Of a DNA stretch of 13,387 nucleotides, positions 1 through 4,848 are shown piece after piece. The stretch is from JBFLXN01 sp040755715 [NCBI: Candidatus Edwardsbacteria bacterium] (lineage in GTDB: Bacteria > Edwardsbacteria > AC1 > JBFLXN01), in contig JBFLXN010000067.1 of the NCBI GenBank assembly GCA_040755715.1, positions 1 through 13,387 on the forward strand, read 5' to 3'. The notes beneath the pieces were generated by a model. The model made no database searches, was not told the origin of the DNA, and worked only from the letters and a program-made list of their open reading frames with translations. Numbering within the stretch: position 1 is the stretch's first letter; every line of letters begins with the position of its first letter. The position numbers and the translations under genes were made by a program.

Positions 1-127
1 CTACCAACTTCCTTGACTGGTTATAGGCAGTGGAATAGTCACACATTGTATTGACTACATTGACTACAGCAAAACTGGGGGCAGTAATCAAGACCAGCCC
101 CACGGTTATTAAAATTATTTTTTTCAT
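1..127 (-). CDS. Exported protein of unknown function, N-terminal fragment
   Basis: This partial gene is cut by the left window edge and leaves 42 visible residues. It starts with ATG at 127, and a strong Shine-Dalgarno (GAGAGGAG) sits 4 nt upstream. The N-terminus has a classic type I signal peptide: KK at residues 2-3, a hydrophobic core (IILITVGLVLI, about 4-14), then PSFA with likely cleavage after A20. The mature part begins VVNVVNTMCDYSTAY and matches no family I recognise; it has one visible Cys. Its closest promoter candidate is at 586-614, which would give a leader of about 450 nt. A hairpin at 140-169 lies just upstream of the Shine-Dalgarno. It is separate from the mltG cluster. 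The start and signal peptide are well supported; the function is unknown. Confidence 0.7.
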   Translation of the reverse strand, partial: MKKIILITVGLVLITAPSFAVVNVVNTMCDYSTAYNQSRKLV

Positions 128-139
128 CTTACTCCTCTC

Positions 140-169
140 TGCAGAATTTTTAGGCTAAGAAATTCTGCA
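140..169. promoter_or_regulatory. Leader hairpin upstream of the exported-protein gene
   Basis: TGCAGAATTT (140-149) and AAATTCTGCA (160-169) are perfect 10-bp inverted arms around a 10-nt loop. On the minus-strand mRNA the hairpin ends directly before the Shine-Dalgarno of the exported-protein gene. No T-run follows it in that direction, so a terminator is unlikely. It may affect translation or mRNA stability; this is inferred from position only. Confidence 0.4.
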
Positions 170-299
170 AAAAAACCTGAAAAAGTTGTGAGCCTCTCAT
201 CCCCCAAGTATCTTCAAAAAGAAGGGAGGACAAGTCTCTGCCTCTTAATTGTGGGAGTGCCCTCTTTGTGGGAAAGCCTTTCTGGACTTGATAACAATC

Positions 300-349
300 G
301 TGGGCAGAAGCCCACTCCTACATCCCGCGGTCAGAAATCCGCTCCCACC
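300..349. repeat. Two tandem palindromic repeat units
   Basis: GTGGGC-AGAA-GCCCAC (300-315) is followed after a short linker by a degenerate second unit that keeps the same plan (CGG-TCAGAA-ATCCG, about 328-340) and ends in TCCCACC. It looks like a dispersed intergenic palindrome family. The inner loop (N)GAA and the C-rich ACC(A) linker resemble the repeat family found inside the peptidase gene, but sequence identity is low. Confidence 0.45.
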
Positions 350-419
350 AAAATTCCCTGGACAGAGGTGACAGAGATAATTGCCCTCTGCCAGGGCAAA
401 CTACAAAGGGTCTCGGATC

Positions 420-539
420 CTATGGGAAATGGAAACTATAAGGCAGATAGAAAGAATAAGTTGAGGAGTCTTTGAGAAGTAATTCCGCTTCCAATGACAC
501 AGGGGGGGGACAAAACTTCGTGAAGAAAGCGACAGCCAT
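420..539 (-). CDS. Possible 39-residue leader ORF (weak)
   Basis: ATG at 539 follows a GAAGG-like ribosome binding site and lies about 40 nt downstream of the expected start of transcription from the promoter at 586-614. The frame runs 39 codons to TAG at 422-420. The G8 run (C8 in the coding strand) gives three consecutive prolines at residues 11-13, which would slow ribosomes. The composition is not typical of a conserved protein, and a one-base change in the C8 run would alter the frame. It could be a leader peptide, a decayed gene or chance. Confidence 0.15.
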   Translation of the reverse strand: MAVAFFTKFCPPPVSLEAELLLKDSSTYSFYLPYSFHFP

Positions 540-585
540 TTTTGATTCACCTTCTTTCTTTTTGGCTTTTAGCTTTTCTTGTTAT

Positions 586-614
586 AGTATATAGGATTTG
601 AAAAAGTTTGTCAA
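586..614 (-). promoter_or_regulatory. Sigma70-type promoter for the exported-protein unit
   Basis: On the minus strand TTGACA (614-609), a 17-nt spacer and TATACT (591-586) make a near-consensus housekeeping promoter. It points away from the mltG stop codon at 754 and towards the exported-protein gene at 127, so it opens a new transcription unit with a start near 579. The surrounding A/T-rich DNA is consistent with a real promoter. Confidence 0.65.
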
Positions 615-753
615 GGAAAAATGAAGATTTTTTGAAAAAAAATTTAAGGGAGATTTAGAGCAAAAAAGAGGCTTCTTTTTAAAAATATAACAAATTGAGG
701 AATGCTGGACCCTGAAAGCAAAAAGGTCTCAGGCATAAAGCGTGTGGCGTGAA

Positions 754-1764
754 TTAGCGGCGATGCTTAGCTTGGATGTGCTCAATTCCAGTGCGGGAAA
801 AAGTATGACTTCCATCACTATTGGAAACAAAGTAGAGATAATCTACCTTTGCGGGATATAGGGCGGACTCAATTGATTTTTTCCCTGGATTACAGATTGG
901 TCCGGGAGGAAGTCCTAGATTAAGATAAGTATTGTAAGGTGATTTGATTTTGAGGTCTTTGTATAAAAGACGCTCTTTGTGTTCCGGCAGGAGATATTCT
1001 ATGGTGGCACAAGATTCTAAAGGTCTACCAAGTCTCAAACGATTGTGAAAGACAGCTGAGATTAGAAGTCTTTCCGAATCAATCTTGGCTTCCTTTTCAA
1101 TCAGGGAGGCTAAAGTGATAATTTGATGTCTGGTAAAGCCTAATTCTTCTGCTCTCTTTGTCAGAGAGTCATTATAAATATTATTAAATTCAGCAACCAT
1201 TAATTCAATCGCCTTTTTTGCTTCCATCTTCCAATAGATATTATAACTGTTTGGGAAAAGATAGCCTTCTAAATTATTAACAGGAATACCCAATTTAAGA
1301 CAAAAGGTAGTGTCATAGCACCATTTCAAAAATTCAAGGCTATCAATAGAAACTTGATTTTGAAGTAAACGAGCGATTTCTCTAAGAGTGTAACCCTCTG
1401 GGATAGTGATTTCTTCGGTCAGTGTGCCACCCTGTTTTAGGTTAGACAATATTTCCCAGCTGGACATTGGTCGGGTAAAACAATAGCGTCCTGCTTGGAT
1501 TTTTTTATCTAACCCGGTAACTTTGGCTAATAACAAAAATGAATGAGGATTAGTAATCATTCCTGCTTCCTGAAGTTTCTCTGCAATTAGTAAGAGTGAA
1601 GTTCCTTTCTCAATAATCAGTGACCTTGCTTGAAATTCAATCAATGATTTAGGTTTAATTTGTGTAGAGAAATATAGAAAGATAAGGGACAATAACAGAA
1701 GAAATAGCAAATCTCTTATCAAAGTGATAAGACTACCAGAGAGTGTTTTTTTAATTTTGCTCAT
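754..1764 (-). CDS. mltG: Endolytic murein transglycosylase MltG (YceG family)
   Basis: MltG is a membrane-anchored lytic transglycosylase that cuts nascent glycan strands in the periplasm and sets the length of new peptidoglycan. ATG at 1764 gives 336 residues, normal for the family. A longer frame opens with TTG at 1821, but it would overlap the upstream RCK gene by 50 bp, so I prefer 1764, which lies 7 nt after that stop. A single membrane helix (about 12-34, very Leu-rich) precedes a LysM-like region (about 45-110) and the YceG catalytic domain. Diagnostic motifs are ITLASLIEKEA (216-226), with E223 matching the catalytic glutamate, then SAVFHNRLRLGRPLES, SPYNTY (275-280), GLPPGPICNPG and YLYFVSNSDGSHTFS. 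The LESCATIEY segment replaces the usual LQSDPTVIY. It is the last gene of the RCK cluster; that link may be only transcriptional. Confidence 0.95.
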   Translation of the reverse strand: MSKIKKTLSGSLITLIRDLLFLLLLSLIFLYFSTQIKPKSLIEFQARSLIIEKGTSLLLIAEKLQEAGMITNPHSFLLLAKVTGLDKKIQAGRYCFTRPMSSWEILSNLKQGGTLTEEITIPEGYTLREIARLLQNQVSIDSLEFLKWCYDTTFCLKLGIPVNNLEGYLFPNSYNIYWKMEAKKAIELMVAEFNNIYNDSLTKRAEELGFTRHQIITLASLIEKEAKIDSERLLISAVFHNRLRLGRPLESCATIEYLLPEHKERLLYKDLKIKSPYNTYLNLGLPPGPICNPGKKSIESALYPAKVDYLYFVSNSDGSHTFSRTGIEHIQAKHRR

Positions 1765-1771
1765 ATTGCTT

Positions 1772-2422
1772 TTAGAAGAGAGCTCGCAGGTTTTGTTCAC
1801 TTTCTTTTCTGGCCACGGCAATTACAGTGTCCCCCGGTAAAATGGTAGAGTCTCCACTCGGGATGATAGCTTCGCTGTGTCTAATGATGGAAATAAGGAG
1901 AGAATCCTTGGGTAGGGTGAGGTCTTTTACTTGACGATTGGCGGCTGGTGAAGATGATTCAATCTCAATCTGAACAATTTCCACATTTCCGCCACGCAAA
2001 GTGAGAAGCGGTGTTAGTGTACCGGCATGGACTTTGTGTCCAATCAAGGCACTGATTAAATTAGTAGTATTCACTGTCATATCTATTCCCACATTGGCGA
2101 AAATTTCTTCATTTTCAGGGTCGTTTATCCGTGCTACTGTGCGCGGTTTTAGAAAGATTAGCTTGGCCATCTGACAGATAACCAAGTTGTCTTCGTCTTC
2201 GCCGGTGACGGCAACCACTAAATCAGCCCGATTAGCTCCAGCATCTTTTAAGAGATTGACTTCAGCTCCATCTCCATAGACCACCTTTTCCCCGAATTCA
2301 GCAGATAACTCTTGGAACCTAACTTTATCTTTTTCTACCAGTAAAACTTCGTGTCCCTCTGCTAGGAGAAGTTTAGTGAGATTATAGCCGACTTTTCCTC
2401 CTCCTATAATGATGATATACAT
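1772..2422 (-). CDS. trkA: TrkA/KtrA-type potassium-channel regulatory subunit (RCK_N + RCK_C)
   Basis: This 216-residue cytoplasmic protein has an N-terminal Rossmann RCK_N domain (about 1-115) that binds NAD(H) or a related ligand, and a C-terminal RCK_C domain (about 138-216). The dinucleotide loop GGGKVG is at 7-12, and E30 at the end of strand 2 fits adenosine-ribose binding. The typical motifs VVYGDGAEVNLLKDAG, ADLVVAVTGEDEDN and ARINDPENEEIF follow. Its length matches KtrA/TrkA single-unit subunits, which gate potassium transporters as rings. ATG at 2422 has Shine-Dalgarno AGAGGA at a spacing of 7 nt. No TrkH/KtrB pore gene is in the window; the only transporter nearby is the APC-family protein at 4849-6432. 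The 16-bp repeat at 2436-2451 abuts its ribosome binding site. Confidence 0.92.
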   Translation of the reverse strand: MYIIIIGGGKVGYNLTKLLLAEGHEVLLVEKDKVRFQELSAEFGEKVVYGDGAEVNLLKDAGANRADLVVAVTGEDEDNLVICQMAKLIFLKPRTVARINDPENEEIFANVGIDMTVNTTNLISALIGHKVHAGTLTPLLTLRGGNVEIVQIEIESSSPAANRQVKDLTLPKDSLLISIIRHSEAIIPSGDSTILPGDTVIAVARKESEQNLRALF

Positions 2423-2435
2423 ATAGTTTTCCTCT

Positions 2436-2451
2436 TAAAAAGTTGCTAAAA
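2436..2451. repeat. 16-bp shared sequence, copy 1
   Basis: TAAAAAGTTGCTAAAA is repeated exactly at 3315-3330. This copy sits between the downstream heptad arm of the S23 element and the ribosome binding site of the RCK gene at 2422. The same placement, next to a heptad array and upstream of an RCK gene, holds for both copies. Confidence 0.75.
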
Positions 2452-2453
2452 TA

Positions 2454-2490
2454 GGCTGAAGGCTTAAGGCTGAAGTTTTGAACGCTGAAG
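2454..2490 (-). repeat. Heptad array, downstream arm of the S23 element
   Basis: Seven-bp units on the plus strand (GGCTGAA at 2454, GGCTTAA at 2461, GGCTGAA at 2468, an 8-bp variant at 2475, CGCTGAA at 2483). The array starts inside the S23 gene and encodes its last residues and its stop codon. It is the inverse of the upstream arm at 2832-2866. Confidence 0.8.
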
Positions 2491-2820
2491 TCCCCACAAT
2501 AACTTACCAGCTTCTACTATTAGACTTCTAATATTTGCCTCATCGTCTTCATTTAAATAATTGAGTTCCTTTGCAAATTCTATGAGATACTCTGTTTCTG
2601 CTAATGAACCAAGTGCTATATCAATAAAATGAGTGAATTCCTTCTTACTTTTGCGATTATAACCTTCAACAATATTTGTTGGTATAGATAAAGCTGACCT
2701 TCTAATCTGAGACCTAAGTCCAAATAGCTCTTGACGAGGAAACTTTTCTGTAACCTTATAAACCGCTATTGCAAGAGCATGAGATTTCTGCCAGGCAAGA
2801 AGATTCTTATAATTTGCCAT
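2464..2820 (-). CDS. S23-type four-helix-bundle protein (23S rRNA intervening-sequence protein family)
   Basis: This 118-residue protein belongs to the small four-helix-bundle family (TIGR02436/PF05635) first seen as ORFs in intervening sequences of Leptospira 23S rRNA and structurally related to Avd of diversity-generating retroelements. Family marks are LLAWQKSHALA (7-17), FPRQELFGL (27-35), SQIRRSALSIPTNIVEGYNRKS (37-58) and GSLAETEYLIEFA (71-83). No enzymatic residues are expected; a nucleic-acid-binding role is the usual suggestion and is unproven. Start ATG at 2820 has Shine-Dalgarno AGGAG 3 nt upstream. The gene separates two RCK genes that would otherwise be neighbours and has inverted heptad arrays on both sides. 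The downstream array encodes its C-terminus (LQRSKLQP) and stop. It is not inside an rRNA gene here. It looks like the cargo of a small mobile repeat unit. Confidence 0.9.
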   Translation of the reverse strand: MANYKNLLAWQKSHALAIAVYKVTEKFPRQELFGLRSQIRRSALSIPTNIVEGYNRKSKKEFTHFIDIALGSLAETEYLIEFAKELNYLNEDDEANIRSLIVEAGKLLWGLQRSKLQP

Positions 2821-2831
2821 TAGCTCCTATT

Positions 2832-2866
2832 CCTTCAGCCTTCAGCCTTTAACCCTAAGCCTTCTT
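2832..2866 (-). repeat. Heptad array, upstream arm of the S23 element
   Basis: Plus-strand units CCTTCAG (2832, 2839), CCTTTAA (2846), CCCTAAG (2853) and CCTTCTT (2860) form a strict 7-bp array that is the reverse complement of the type on the other side of the S23 gene. It overlaps the end of the upstream RCK gene, whose stop codon (2857-2855) lies within a unit. It ends just before the Shine-Dalgarno of the S23 gene. Confidence 0.8.
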
Positions 2867-3256
2867 TCCTACCTCTTTTTCAATTAAACCGCTGATAATA
2901 TCACTGGGGCAGATGGCAATCAATCCTAATTCACGGTAAGCGCCGGCTCTAATGGGGTCATCTACCCGGACGACGATTTTTTTTACCTTGAATTTGTCTC
3001 TGGCTATTTGACCTGCCATAATATTCGTATTATCAGCATTGGTCACAGCAATAAAGGCATCGGCATTTTCTATACCGGCTTTTCTCAAAATATCTTGGTC
3101 AATACCTTTACCAATGACTACAGCACCACTGAATTCACCGAGTAGTCTAAAGGCGTCTTCATTCTGGTCAATGACACTAACTTCGTGTTTTTTGTTTACC
3201 AAAGATTGCGCCAGTTTTGCCCCAGTTCGTCCACAACCTAAGATAATGATGCGCAT
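2855..3256 (-). CDS. TrkA-N (RCK_N-only) NAD-binding protein
   Basis: This is a single Rossmann domain of 133 residues from ATG at 3256. GTG at 3265 would add three codons, but it overlaps the Shine-Dalgarno AGGGAG, which is 8 nt from the ATG, so the ATG is better. The glycine loop GCGRTG is at 7-12, D30 ends strand 2, and VVIGKGIDQDILRKAG, ADAFIAVTNADNTN and VRVDDPIRAG follow the RCK_N pattern. No RCK_C domain follows. RCK_N-only subunits of this size exist next to two-domain subunits in other bacteria (for example Thermotoga), so it may be complete. However, its last codons (GKKA, stop) lie inside the heptad array, so trimming by that element is possible. It probably pairs with the two-domain RCK protein downstream. 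Confidence 0.88.
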   Translation of the reverse strand: MRIIILGCGRTGAKLAQSLVNKKHEVSVIDQNEDAFRLLGEFSGAVVIGKGIDQDILRKAGIENADAFIAVTNADNTNIMAGQIARDKFKVKKIVVRVDDPIRAGAYRELGLIAICPSDIISGLIEKEVGKKA

Positions 3257-3314
3257 ATTATTCACTCCCTATTTTTATACTCAAATCCAGAAAAAGAGCA
3301 TTGGGGTTCTTCTC

Positions 3315-3330
3315 TAAAAAGTTGCTAAAA
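3315..3330. repeat. 16-bp shared sequence, copy 2
   Basis: This is the second exact copy of TAAAAAGTTGCTAAAA (first copy 2436-2451). It directly flanks the solo heptad hairpin at 3333-3409, in the same orientation relative to that repeat as copy 1 is to the S23 element. Confidence 0.75.
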
Positions 3331-3332
3331 GA

Positions 3333-3409
3333 GTTTGTAGCTCATGGCTCATAGTTCATAGCAAAAGAACTACCAACCGTGAACTATAAACTATCAACTA
3401 TGAACTATG
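3333..3409. repeat. Solo heptad hairpin (no gene inside)
   Basis: The left arm has 7-bp units GTTTGTA, GCTCATG, GCTCATA, GTTCATA (from 3333). The right arm has GAACTAT, AAACTAT, CAACTAT, GAACTAT (from 3381). The arms contain a perfect 12-bp inverted match, CATAGTTCATAG (3350-3361) with CTATGAACTATG (3398-3409), around a 36-nt loop. It fills the space between the USP and RCK genes and looks like an empty version of the S23 element. Confidence 0.8.
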
Positions 3410-3414
3410 TTATT

Positions 3415-3990
3415 TTATCCTTCACCCGGACAGCGGTTAACTATTAATTCTACTGGAGAACGGTGAAGCAATTGTTCGGTCGTCTTGCCCATAATCTTAT
3501 CTACTTTACCCGGTTTTCTTGGAGCTAAGGAAACCACAATCAAATCTACATCGTTATCCTTGGCCACTCTAATAATTCCTTCAGCCGCCTGACGGGCTCT
3601 TTCAATATGCGAATAAAATGATAAATTATGCTGTGCTACTATAGCTTCGGCTCGGGTTAGAGCTTCTTTAGCTTTGATTTCTGCTTGAGGTAATGGTGCT
3701 TCTAATGGTAGAGTTAATGGCACTTCAATGACATAGGCCAAAATAAGTTCGGCTTCTTGTTCTTTGCCGAGACGGCAGGCAAGTTCTACGCCTTTTTCCG
3801 AATAGGTAGTTCCTATGGTTGGCACAAGTATTCTCTTCAGTGCTTTGACAGCATATCTTACCTGGGCCACTGTAGCGAGGACAGGCTTTGGTGGGTGAAG
3901 CATCCACCAGAGTAGACCTCCCATTGAAGCGGCAAAAACCAAGGCGAAAAGCACACCCCAAGGACTGATATTAACAGGAACTGGATTCAT
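3415..3990 (-). CDS. Membrane-anchored universal stress protein (UspA-like) domain
   Basis: This 191-residue protein has one N-terminal membrane helix (about 11-30, VLFALVFAASMGGLLWWM) followed by a UspA-fold domain (about 51-186). RILVPTIG (53-60) is the first strand, GVELACRLGKEQEAELILAYVIEV follows, and the C-terminal VDLIVVSLAPRK...SPVELIVNR closes the fold. The ATP motif of UspA (G-2X-G-9X-G[S/T]) is incomplete: the first Gly is missing, and the last element reads MGKTTE. It may therefore sense another ligand or be structural. USP domains are often fused to APC or cation transporters; here a membrane helix seems to do the same job. ATG at 3990 has Shine-Dalgarno GAGG at a spacing of 5 nt, and a perfect 24-bp-arm hairpin begins right next to it. 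Confidence 0.85.
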   Translation of the reverse strand: MNPVPVNISPWGVLFALVFAASMGGLLWWMLHPPKPVLATVAQVRYAVKALKRILVPTIGTTYSEKGVELACRLGKEQEAELILAYVIEVPLTLPLEAPLPQAEIKAKEALTRAEAIVAQHNLSFYSHIERARQAAEGIIRVAKDNDVDLIVVSLAPRKPGKVDKIMGKTTEQLLHRSPVELIVNRCPGEG

Positions 3991-3999
3991 TTATGCCTC

Positions 4000-4050
4000 A
4001 CCTAACCCCCCGTCCCCTTCCCCAGTGGGGAAGGGGACGGGGGGTTAGGT
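4000..4050. repeat. Perfect 24-bp-arm GC-rich palindrome
   Basis: Positions 4000-4023 and 4027-4050 are exact reverse complements around the 3-nt loop AGT. The arms are C/G-rich (CCCCCC, CCCC, CCCC blocks). On the minus-strand mRNA the stem ends at the Shine-Dalgarno of the USP gene. No T-run follows, so it is not an intrinsic terminator for that direction. The perfect match suggests recent insertion or strong selection. Confidence 0.9.
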
Positions 4051-4069
4051 CAAGATAATATGAGGAAAT

Positions 4070-4103
4070 CCTAAGCCCGAAGTCCTTCAGCCAAAGCCTG
4101 ATA
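4070..4103. repeat. Solo heptad array
   Basis: CCTAAGC, CCGAAGT, CCTTCAG, CCAAAGC and a decaying unit follow with a 7-bp period from 4070. The units match those of the S23 element's upstream arm (CCTTCAG, CCCTAAG). Confidence 0.55.
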
Positions 4104-4114
4104 CGCCTTCGGCG

Positions 4115-4428
4115 AAAAATTCTAAACAAACCCTAAATCACAATTCTCCAAATACCAAACCGGAGGCAAGTTTGAAATTTAAGATTTGTTTATTTTTCAA
4201 TAGATTCAGGCTATTGATTTGAATTATCGTTTCACTCCTAACGGAGCTGAATTATACTTTGGCAATCGATTTCTATAAACATTTCGCCCTTACAGGGCTC
4301 AAATCAACGGCCCGATTAGGATATTTATCAACCGATAAAGGTGCACTACCTGAAATACTGAAGAGAGAAATTCTTTTATGGAATTTCTAACGGGGTTTAA
4401 GATTTTGGATTTAGAGTTTAGAATTTTT
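4115..4428. repeat. Inverted heptad pair around a gene-free 290-bp core
   Basis: AAAAATTCTAAAC (4115-4127) and its exact 13-bp reverse complement (4416-4428) bound this unit. Both arms continue inward as 7-bp arrays; the right arm has GTTTAAG (4395), ATTTTGG, ATTTAGA and GTTTAGA. The core has no open frame of useful size. The right arm supplies the stop codon and last residues of the small membrane protein. It may be a decayed or gene-less relative of the S23 element. Confidence 0.6.
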
Positions 4429-4662
4429 TATCTGTCTGTATCTGCTTTCATCCGTTTGCATCTGCCTCTTTTGAAAAAAATAACGAAATATGAAATATAA
4501 TCGGTAGACTCCAAAGAGCACAAGAGCGATTCCTAATAAATAGGCTGACCAGGGGGCCTGGGTTTTTGTAAGACGGTATATGATAATTAGTCCAGCACTT
4601 AAAGCCACTACACTACTGACTATTTGCAGTCGATCTCTAAAACTCAATTTCCTTGATTGCAC
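4411..4662 (-). CDS. Small two-helix membrane protein of unknown function
   Basis: The gene encodes 83 residues with two predicted membrane helices, about 14-30 (IVSSVVALSAGLIIIYR) and 38-62 (SAYLLGIALVLFGVYRLYFIFRYFF), each with basic flanking residues. The N-terminus RKLSFRDRL and the linker TKTQAPW look like real protein. The GTG start at 4662 has no clear Shine-Dalgarno, and the upstream DNA is repeat-derived, so the true start is uncertain. The last 15 or so residues (TDESRYRQIKNSKL) are encoded by repeat sequence, and the stop lies within a heptad unit, so the native C-terminus may have been replaced. It sits between the APC transporter and the USP gene on the same strand, so an accessory role to that transporter is possible. 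Confidence 0.6.
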   Translation of the reverse strand: MQSRKLSFRDRLQIVSSVVALSAGLIIIYRLTKTQAPWSAYLLGIALVLFGVYRLYFIFRYFFQKRQMQTDESRYRQIKNSKL

Positions 4663-4676
4663 AGGGAATCATATAA

Positions 4677-4776
4677 GCACAGATAATCGCAAGATTTAAA
4701 AGCAACAGATGAGCGCAGATAAAAATACAGATGGTTTTAATACAATCTGTGATTATCTGCATCCTTTAATCTGTGC
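4677..4776. repeat. ATCTGTG-type inverted repeat cluster
   Basis: GCACAGATAATC (4677-4688) and CAGATG/GCAGAT variants face inverted copies (AATCTGTGATTATCTGC at 4744-4760, AATCTGTGC at 4768-4776). The 18-mer ACAATCTGTGATTATCTG at 4742-4759 recurs exactly at 6591-6608. Small palindromes GCCTTCGGC-type and CCGCCTCTGGTGG follow up to about 4830. The cluster fills the gap between the APC gene and the small membrane protein. Confidence 0.65.
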
Positions 4777-4848
4777 TTCAGCCATAGGCTTATCCGCCTC
4801 TGGTGGAAATCTGTGCTTCGCCGAAGGCAGATTTTACTTGACTGATAC

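Larger units (their letters stand above)
128..753. other. Gene-poor region between mltG and the exported-protein gene
   Basis: No convincing gene of normal size lies here. Contents, low to high coordinate: the leader hairpin (140-169); a dispersed-type palindrome GTGGGC/AGAA/GCCCAC (300-315) followed by a second, degenerate copy ending near 349; a 7-bp-arm hairpin TTGCCCT/AGGGCAA (381-399); a run of eight G (502-509); a sigma70-type promoter (586-614); an A/T-rich tract (about 600-700); and a weak AAAAAGA/TCTTTTT inverted repeat (663-680) flanked by A and T runs, which might act as a poor bidirectional terminator. The plus-strand open frame at 188-475 lacks a ribosome binding site and runs through the palindromes. 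Confidence 0.6.
3991..4410. other. Repeat-filled gap between USP and the small membrane protein
   Basis: No gene is visible. The gap holds a giant GC-rich palindrome (4000-4050), a heptad array (4070-4103), the left arm of a second inverted heptad pair (4115-4155), and about 240 bp of unexplained sequence with two short hairpins, CTCC/GGAG (4235-4246) and GCCCT/AGGGC (4286-4298). The right heptad arm begins at 4395. The two short hairpins resemble short dispersed repeats seen in other uncultivated bacteria, but I cannot name a family. Confidence 0.6.

Noticed and set aside
188-475. Plus-strand open frame of 95 codons
   Set aside because: No ribosome binding site, crosses dispersed palindromes, no protein-like composition, and lies antisense to the leader of the exported-protein gene.
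663-680. AAAAAGA/TCTTTTT as a firm terminator after mltG
   Set aside because: The stem is 7 bp and almost all A/T, so it would be weak. It is kept only as a remark in the region description.
1765-1821. Longer MltG start at 1821
   Set aside because: It needs a TTG codon, overlaps the RCK gene by 50 bp and adds a segment unlike the family. ATG 1764 leads straight into the membrane helix.
2464-2820. S23 gene as an rRNA intervening sequence
   Set aside because: No rRNA sequence flanks it; the neighbours are two RCK protein genes.
3333-3409. Heptad arrays as a CRISPR array
   Set aside because: The unit is 7 bp with no spacers, and the array inverts on itself; no cas genes are present.
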